64,000 nucleotides of DNA from contig NZ_CP036259.1 in NCBI RefSeq assembly GCF_007641255.1, forward strand, positions 5,024,501-5,088,500. The letters run 5' to 3'. Under the pieces are notes generated by a model. It did no database searches. It was not told the DNA's origin and worked only from the letters and a program-made list of their open reading frames with translations. Every line of letters begins with the position of its first letter. Position 1 is the stretch's first letter. The translations under genes were made by a program, and so were the position numbers. Of this stretch, positions 59,282 through 64,000 are shown piece after piece. Origin of the DNA: Sporomusa termitida. Lineage in GTDB: Bacteria > Bacillota > Negativicutes > Sporomusales > Sporomusaceae.

Positions 59282-59370
59282 TCCTGCTGGAAAGTGTAAC
59301 TTTCCCTGGATAGGGGGCAACATAGGCTTACGCTTTCGCCACAGGCTCGGCGCAAGCTGTGTTTTCTTTA
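59282..59370 (+). repeat. Dispersed structured repeat, type B copy 3
   Basis: TCCTGCTGGAAAGTGTAAC, GGGGGCAACATAGGCTTACG, CTTTCGCCACAGGCTCGG and CGCAAGCTGTGTTTTC follow the plan of 38286-38376 with more differences. It is the only copy outside the 38-43 kb island and lies right after a terminator. Confidence 0.8.
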
Positions 59371-59437
59371 TTTGGGGCATGTTATATATACTTATCGGGG
59401 GCTGCGGCTAGAAAAGGGGCATGAAACAATATGTGTA

Positions 59438-59466
59438 TTGACAATGAACATAAGCAGTTGTATGAT
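59438..59466 (+). promoter_or_regulatory. Promoter of a small transcription unit
   Basis: TTGACA (59438-59443), 17-nt spacer, TATGAT (59461-59466). Confidence 0.75.
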
Positions 59467-59530
59467 GAATACATGATAAAATATTCATTTAAATTAGTGT
59501 AACCATGTAAAGATAAGGAGTGATGGGACT

Positions 59531-59665
59531 GTGTGCGAAAAATCACAGGGAGATCTTGATTCCCAGGCAGGTAATATAATCCTGCTTCCAGACGGATTTA
59601 GCGAACTGGGGAGCCTTGACCCCAATGTTGACCAGAATTTACTGCGTTTATCTGGTACTGTGTAA
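59531..59665 (+). CDS. Possible small protein, 44 residues
   Basis: GTG at 59531 with AAGGAG (59515-59520) 10 nt upstream reads MCEKSQGDLDSQAG, then IILLPDGFSELGSLDPNVDQ and a short LLRLSGTV end. It is acidic with no transmembrane helix. No family is recognised. A good promoter upstream and a terminator just behind support a real small transcript, though it might be non-coding. The remaining bases of the 677-bp gap 59196-59872 hold a repeat and terminator hairpins only. Confidence 0.45.
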   Translation: MCEKSQGDLDSQAGNIILLPDGFSELGSLDPNVDQNLLRLSGTV

Positions 59666-59667
59666 CC

Positions 59668-59711
59668 GAACACCCGGAATTTCAGCAATATCTGGAATTT
59701 CGGTGTTTTTT
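59668..59711 (+). terminator. Terminator of the small unit
   Basis: An imperfect stem (CACCCGGAATTTCAG with CTGGAATTTCGGTG) followed by eight T. Confidence 0.75.
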
Positions 59712-59872
59712 TTGCAGGATTTACCGGAACAAGTAAAGAATTATGGGGATATCCGGTTGCTGCATTTCAAAAAATAATCTTACAGATGTAATAACCCCGG
59801 CATAGTGGGCAATATACAAACACCAGGCCGGCATTATATTCGGAAGATAAAAAAACTGCAGGGGGCGGAATT

Positions 59873-60532
59873 TTGAAAACCGGTAATTATATTAAATATT
59901 GTTTCGGCACCACCTATTGTCATGTTGATGCTGTACATGCGGCTTCACCTAAGGCTGACCGGTTTACCGATGAAATCGTGGCCGGAATTATTGCGAAAAC
60001 AGGCTGTGCCGGTATTATTGGCACTGTTTCCCGGACGGTTGCCGATCTTAACCGTCCGCCCGGACCGGGCAATGACGAAGCTGTATGGGAATACCGGGAT
60101 GTGATCGGCCAGTTTCTATATAATACAGGCTTACTTGCGCCAGGCAGCCGGAGCCTGGCAAAACCATATCTGCATATTGGCATTCATGGGATGAAAGATC
60201 AGCCCCACGGTCCCTTCAGTATTGAAGTGGGGACGATTTATGGCCAAACGTGCTCATTCCGGGTAAAGAAATGGTTTGGTGAAGTTCTGAAAGCCAGAGT
60301 CAGGGAATTTTCCCCGGATATTAAGGTTATTTTCGACAAGCACTGGGTAGGGAATAAGTCGCTGGCTTCACACCGCTGGGGCGAGGGCCGGCGCTATCCC
60401 GGTTATGGTAAGAATTATAACGCTTTTCAGGTGGAAATTTCCCGCACGCTAAGGGAACACCACCGGCCGGCGATCATCGATATTTTTACTGCCGTTGTGG
60501 CAGATTTTAGTCTTATGTTTTGCAGGAGGTAA
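59873..60532 (+). CDS. N-formylglutamate amidohydrolase-like protein
   Basis: A 219-residue soluble protein. YCHVDAVHAASPKADRFTDE near the N terminus and IGTVSRTVADLNRPPGP (about 49-65) match the N-formylglutamate amidohydrolase family; HIGIHGMKD and IEVGTIYGQTCS follow. Its real substrate may differ from N-formylglutamate. The start is TTG 59873 with GGGGG upstream. The next gene starts 6 nt behind it with AGGAGGT, so the two form an operon. Confidence 0.7.
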   Translation: MKTGNYIKYCFGTTYCHVDAVHAASPKADRFTDEIVAGIIAKTGCAGIIGTVSRTVADLNRPPGPGNDEAVWEYRDVIGQFLYNTGLLAPGSRSLAKPYLHIGIHGMKDQPHGPFSIEVGTIYGQTCSFRVKKWFGEVLKARVREFSPDIKVIFDKHWVGNKSLASHRWGEGRRYPGYGKNYNAFQVEISRTLREHHRPAIIDIFTAVVADFSLMFCRR

Positions 60533-60538
60533 TTATTT

Positions 60539-60889
60539 GTGGCTAAGATCAAAAAAAATCTCAGTGACAGCGACATGTTAACAGGATGGCATGAACAGGT
60601 GACCTTTGAAAATGCTGTTAATGATGAACAGCCTGTCCTGCCTGTGGTTAAAACGTCCAGGAAGGATCAGGCTGAAGATATTAACAGCGCTTTTTTCACA
60701 CCGGAACTTAGGGAGTCTGTGGGCAAAGCGCTGTTAGAGCTTAAACTTAATCTATATAAAGAAGGAATTGTTGATTACCAGGTAAAGGTCTCTTGCCAAG
60801 GCCACCAAGTATTACTGACGGCAGTACCGCTAAAAGCTAAATTGTCCAGTAACCAGCCTGTACAGCAGCGCGGCAGGAGTAAAGGATAG
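60539..60889 (+). CDS. Hypothetical protein, 116 residues
   Basis: A hydrophilic protein of no family that I recognise. It has a Lys-rich N terminus (AKIKKNLSDSD), a predicted amphipathic helix (TPELRESVGKALLELKLNLYKEG, about 54-77 in parts), a beta-like VDYQVKVSCQGHQVLLTAVPL segment and a Gln/Arg/Lys end. The GTG start has AGGAGGT upstream. It ends at a strong terminator and is co-transcribed with the amidohydrolase-like gene. Confidence 0.65.
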   Translation: MAKIKKNLSDSDMLTGWHEQVTFENAVNDEQPVLPVVKTSRKDQAEDINSAFFTPELRESVGKALLELKLNLYKEGIVDYQVKVSCQGHQVLLTAVPLKAKLSSNQPVQQRGRSKG

Positions 60890-60911
60890 GTTAATCGGGC
60901 CTATCCTTTTT
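60881..60911 (+). terminator. Terminator
   Basis: AAAGGATAGG (60881-60890) pairs with CCTATCCTTT (60900-60909). It is between convergent genes and can serve both. Confidence 0.9.
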
Positions 60912-60919
60912 ATTACCAT

Positions 60920-61516
60920 TTAATCGTGGGCCAGTGGCAGCGGTTCATTAGTAAGTTCGAATAGTGCCGCCGTAAATTCGGTAATGTGCTCTTTTTCTTC
61001 ATTCATTAAATGGCAAAAAAGTAGTTGGACATCTGTGTTCTCGGCAGTTAGCATATAGCGCTGATATTTATTGGTAGCGAGAAATTCACCATTCAGGGCT
61101 TGGGTTAGCAGGTTAATAGTCGGCATCTCTTTGCGGTCTGGCAGGGTTATTTGCGAATCGGCTACCATACTTGCCTTGGCGGCTTTTGATTTAGACGGAA
61201 ACAGCGGGCGGGTCATCACCAGCAGGTCAAGACCAGCTGCCCTGAGCAGTGTAGCCTGTACCGGGTCTAACCGGGATATTGCCCGCATAATTTCCACATA
61301 ATGCTCCATTTCAGTGGCGGCAATATCGAGAAATAACTGGGGCATACAAGAGTTTCTGGCAGCATCCAGATATAAGGCAATCGCTGTTCGTTCATCTGCG
61401 GCAGCATCCCTCAAGAGCAGCAAATCCGGATCACTGGGGCATGCTTCAATCGGGCATGCACTAGTTGTTTCGGCTAAGACCTTAGGTTTATTCTTACGGG
61501 CTCGGAACATAGCCAT
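60920..61516 (-). CDS. Ferritin-like diiron-domain protein
   Basis: A 198-residue protein. Four helices hold two Glu-x-x-His sites: DERTAIALYLDAA with EMEHYVEIM, then GEFLATNKYQRYM with NEEKEHITEF, a rubrerythrin-like ferritin fold that would bind two iron or manganese ions. A short Cys pair (CPIEACP, about 20-26) lies in the N terminus. It has no rubredoxin domain. It probably takes part in peroxide or oxygen defence. The frame opens at 61603, but GGAGGTGG lies 5 nt before ATG 61516, which is used. It diverges from the GGDEF gene. Confidence 0.82.
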   Translation of the reverse strand: MAMFRARKNKPKVLAETTSACPIEACPSDPDLLLLRDAAADERTAIALYLDAARNSCMPQLFLDIAATEMEHYVEIMRAISRLDPVQATLLRAAGLDLLVMTRPLFPSKSKAAKASMVADSQITLPDRKEMPTINLLTQALNGEFLATNKYQRYMLTAENTDVQLLFCHLMNEEKEHITEFTAALFELTNEPLPLAHD

Positions 61517-61639
61517 ACATCCACCTCCGATAATAACTAACTTATATATTGTATGCCGGAGGGGCGTGGGTGTTAACTCTGATATTATTGCATGTGTCAG
61601 CAATAGTGCCGTAATATTTTACAAAAAGAGGCGGGCGGG

Positions 61640-63175
61640 ATGGAAGAAAAACAACAACCTGATAAGTATATTGAGGAACTTATTGCTAAACTGGCACTGC
61701 TCGAAGCCGAAAATGTCCAACTTAAGCAGACTCAGCAACGGATAGCTGAAGTAAATAATAATTATTTGATGCTGCATTATCTGACCAATAACATTCAAGA
61801 CTGCCAGACGACGCAGGAGCTCTGGGAAGCCTACCTGCACAACCTGAGTGGCTGTGGCTTTAATTATGACTATGTTGCTGTTATCCTGCCTGATGATAAT
61901 GACAATTTTACCATTAAGCTTACCCTTGCGGACGGCAAACTCCTGCAAGCGGCATTTGAGTTAGAGGCCGGTTATATCCTGCAGGCGGTTACCTGTAAGG
62001 CCGCTGTTTCCTCAGCTGATAATTTGCAGGTTGCCGCCCCCGTTGTGAAAAAAGCGGGAATTGTCAGAGCGGTTATCTTGGCTGAAAAAACCAGCGGCAT
62101 CTTTTTTGAAGACTTACAGCTCCTGGATGTCTATATCCGGCAAACAGCGGCTATTATTGAAAATATTATTCTAACTGAAAGTCTCCGGCAGTTTCAGGAA
62201 TTATTAGGGCGGCAGCTTGACCAGTTTGTCATGCTCCATTATGTTACCAAAGCCATTCATGATGCCGGTAATTACTATGATGTGCTGACGAACTATCTTA
62301 CGACATTATGCTCGCCGCTGGGATTTGGCTTTCAGGAGGGAATTCTTTATATTCTGGCTGAGAATAAGCCGCAAAAAGCCACGCTCAAGGGAGACCGGCT
62401 CATGCTAGACGAGCTCGATTTATTTGAAAGCGGCCTGATTGAGCGGATTATAAAGGCCAAACATTATCAAATATCGCCGGATCACAGTCATTTGTTAATG
62501 CCGCTTAAATCCTTTGGCAATATTACGGCGGTTATTGAAATAAACCATGATAAAGGGATCATGCCTGAACAGGTGCAAATGCTGGAGATATTTGCCATGC
62601 AGACATCTTCGGCTATTGACAATACCAGACTTAAACTTCATCTGGAGTATTTAAGCTTCCACGATCAATTGACCAAACTCTATAACCGGGCCTATTTTGA
62701 GACAGAAATACAACGGATTGAGTCGGAAAACCTTTATCCGGCCGGTATCATAGTCTGTGACCTGGATGGGCTCAAAATGGTCAACGATACTTGGGGGCAT
62801 GACGCCGGCGACGAATTTATTGCCGCCGCCGCACGCCTTATCAGGACAGCCACGCCTGACAATGCAGTGGCAGCCCGCATCGGCGGTGATGAATTCGGCA
62901 TTATCATTACCGGCAGTGCTGCTGAGACAATCGATAAAGCCGGGCAAAACTTAAAAAAATTGCTTAGCAAGTACAATGCCGGCGGGCCGGATATTCCGGT
63001 CGGAATGTCAATTGGGTGGGCAGCCAGCGAGACCCCGGTGGCAGTCATTGAGATTTTTAAACAGGCCGATGCGCAGATGTATCGTGATAAATCACTTAAC
63101 GCTGCCGCCAGCCGCAGGCATATTCTCAAGATGAATAAACGGCGTTTGGGCACTGGGGCCGAGAAGCTTCGGTAA
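61640..63175 (+). CDS. Diguanylate cyclase with GAF-like sensor domains
   Basis: A 511-residue soluble protein. A coiled start (1-35) precedes two GAF-like domains (about 40-185 and 195-345), and the GGDEF domain covers about 350-500: FHDQLTKLYNRAYFE, CDLDGLKMVNDTWGHDAGDE and RIGGDEFGI, the intact active-site loop. It makes cyclic di-GMP from two GTP. The residue expected to be the inhibitory-site Arg (RxxD) is Ala, so product inhibition at that site is probably absent. GGCGGG-type ribosome site before ATG 61640 is modest. It stands alone between divergent genes. Confidence 0.92.
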   Translation: MEEKQQPDKYIEELIAKLALLEAENVQLKQTQQRIAEVNNNYLMLHYLTNNIQDCQTTQELWEAYLHNLSGCGFNYDYVAVILPDDNDNFTIKLTLADGKLLQAAFELEAGYILQAVTCKAAVSSADNLQVAAPVVKKAGIVRAVILAEKTSGIFFEDLQLLDVYIRQTAAIIENIILTESLRQFQELLGRQLDQFVMLHYVTKAIHDAGNYYDVLTNYLTTLCSPLGFGFQEGILYILAENKPQKATLKGDRLMLDELDLFESGLIERIIKAKHYQISPDHSHLLMPLKSFGNITAVIEINHDKGIMPEQVQMLEIFAMQTSSAIDNTRLKLHLEYLSFHDQLTKLYNRAYFETEIQRIESENLYPAGIIVCDLDGLKMVNDTWGHDAGDEFIAAAARLIRTATPDNAVAARIGGDEFGIIITGSAAETIDKAGQNLKKLLSKYNAGGPDIPVGMSIGWAASETPVAVIEIFKQADAQMYRDKSLNAAASRRHILKMNKRRLGTGAEKLR

Positions 63176-63369
63176 GGTAATACTTTTAATTATATCGTAA
63201 TACATACCCATTTTGTAATGGCCGTATCTTAAAAGCCAGGAAACTGCAGATACTACATGTAGCTTTACTGGAAACAAACCGGACTGGGATAAGTCTGGCT
63301 GTTTACAGTATAAGCAGTATAGAACGGCCGGAGGTTCGATGAGTAATAGCGCGTAAGGAGGAAAAGTAA

Positions 63370-63543
63370 ATGGCATATAAGATTGACTCTGAATGCATTA
63401 AATGTGGCGCCTGTGCATCGGTCTGCCCGGTTGAGGCTGTTTTTGATGGTGATACCCAATACGTGATTGATCCTGGCCTTTGTATTGATTGTGGTACCTG
63501 TGCGGCCGTGTGTCCGGTAGGCGCGATCAGCCCGGGGGATTGA
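63370..63543 (+). CDS. Two-cluster [4Fe-4S] ferredoxin
   Basis: A 57-residue ferredoxin. CIKCGACASVCP (about 9-20) and CIDCGTCAAVCP (about 38-49) give the eight cysteine ligands of two [4Fe-4S] clusters. It is the usual clostridial type, a low-potential electron carrier; it could accept electrons from the bifurcating Etf complex. AAGGAGGA lies about 8 nt upstream of the ATG. A Crp/Fnr-like gene follows, so the pair may be linked. Confidence 0.95.
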   Translation: MAYKIDSECIKCGACASVCPVEAVFDGDTQYVIDPGLCIDCGTCAAVCPVGAISPGD

Positions 63544-63609
63544 TGGGCCGCATTCCGGCCTGGGGGCTGGACTTTATACACAAGCCCCGTTGCGGGAGGA
63601 GCGGTTTAC

Positions 63610-64000
63610 ATGTTGGAGTCTGACTATTTAAAGCATCTGCCGGTTTTTGAAGAACTGGCTCCTGCTGATCTGGCTGCCATCAGCCAGGTGACCCTTGAAC
63701 GGCGCTACAAAAAAACATGATCATTTTTATGGAGGGAGAACCAGGGGAAGGCTTTCATTATGTGAAAAGCGGCAAAGTAAAAATTGTTAAGGTAAGCCAG
63801 GACGGCCGAGAACATATGATTAATATTCTCGGGCCCGGGGAGGTTTTTGCCGAGGTATTGCTCTTTAATCACGGACCGTATCCGGCTACTGCGGTTACCT
63901 TGGCGGATTCGGTTATTGGCATTATAAAAAATACCGATCTGGAAAATGTAGTAGCCGGTAATGCCCGGATTGCCCTTCATATTATTAGGGTTATGAGTAA
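63610..64000 (+). pseudogene. Crp/Fnr family regulator, frameshifted and cut by the window edge
   Basis: ATG 63610 with GGAGGAG upstream reads MLESDYLKHLPVFEELAPAD and on to ERRYKKT, then stops at 63717-63719. One frame over, from 63717 to the window end, the sequence continues as IIFMEGEPGEGFHYVKSGKVKI...INILGPGEVFAEVLLF, a normal cyclic-nucleotide-binding domain. One base is missing in a run of seven A (63709-63715); with eight, the frames join as RRYKKNMIIFMEG. It is either a true frameshift, a sequencing error in the homopolymer, or slippage-controlled expression. The HTH part would lie beyond the window. Confidence 0.8.

Noticed and set aside
1-64000. CRISPR arrays, rRNA or tRNA genes
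   Set aside because: No regularly spaced repeats and no tRNA- or rRNA-like sequences were recognised by eye; a covariance-model scan was not possible.

Overview
The window reads as a chromosomal segment of an anaerobic, endospore-forming member of the Negativicutes (Sporomusa/Pelosinus-like; an inference). The reasons are sporulation genes (yabG, two SPOCS-domain proteins), an electron-bifurcating-type EtfA with a fused ferredoxin domain, a lysine/ornithine decarboxylase of the kind that supplies polyamines for Selenomonas-type cell walls, and a long block with the gene order of the Bacillus near-origin region. Coding density is high, most start codons have strong GGAGG-type ribosome sites, and no rRNA, tRNA or CRISPR array was seen.

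Region 1 (1-5.5 kb): the N-terminal part of a LarA-like racemase, a Fur-box-controlled DUF3793 gene, a polyamine decarboxylase whose terminator has been split by a decayed IS3-family element, a WrbA-like flavoprotein and a soluble chemotaxis receptor.

Region 2 (5.5-17.9 kb): a seven-gene operon on the minus strand (CoA-transferase, thiolase, acyl-CoA dehydrogenase, etfB, etfA, MaoC hydratase, 3-hydroxyacyl-CoA dehydrogenase), a GntP permease and a divergent short-chain dehydrogenase. Together they look like a complete 3-hydroxybutyrate/butyrate fermentation module. Each of the three transcription units has a -24/-12 (sigma-54) promoter, and a PAS-PAS-AAA+-HTH sigma-54 activator lies beside them, so the region looks like one self-contained regulon.

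Region 3 (18-21.4 kb): a receiver-CpaE ATPase, a DegS-like histidine kinase and a single TadE pseudopilin, apparently a partial Tad-pilus control locus.

Region 4 (21.4-38.1 kb, resuming 48.8-58 kb): the conserved near-origin block: Orn/Lys/Arg decarboxylase, tmk, yaaR, holB, ricT, trmN6-like, rsmI, abrB, metG, tatD, yabE, rnmV, ksgA, yabG, then ispE, purR, glmU, prs, pth. An SbmA-like ABC exporter and a glycosyltransferase are inserted. darA, yabA, yazA, veg, spoVG and ridA, present in Bacillus, are not seen here.

Region 5 (38.1-48.8 kb): an accessory island between yabG and ispE. It holds a solitary adenine-type DNA methyltransferase, two small hypothetical genes, a SPOCS protein with a His/Asp/Cys-rich metal-binding-like insert, a SPOCS-SH3 protein, a HipA-like kinase, an L,D-transpeptidase, cyanophycinase plus cyanophycin synthetase, and CheW. 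Copies of a structured dispersed repeat lie between these genes, with one more copy at 59.3 kb.

Region 6 (58-64 kb): a radical SAM protein, a promoter-small ORF-terminator unit, an N-formylglutamate amidohydrolase-like gene, a ferritin-like diiron protein, a GGDEF protein, a 57-residue ferredoxin and a Crp/Fnr-type gene with a frameshift at an A7 tract, cut by the window edge.
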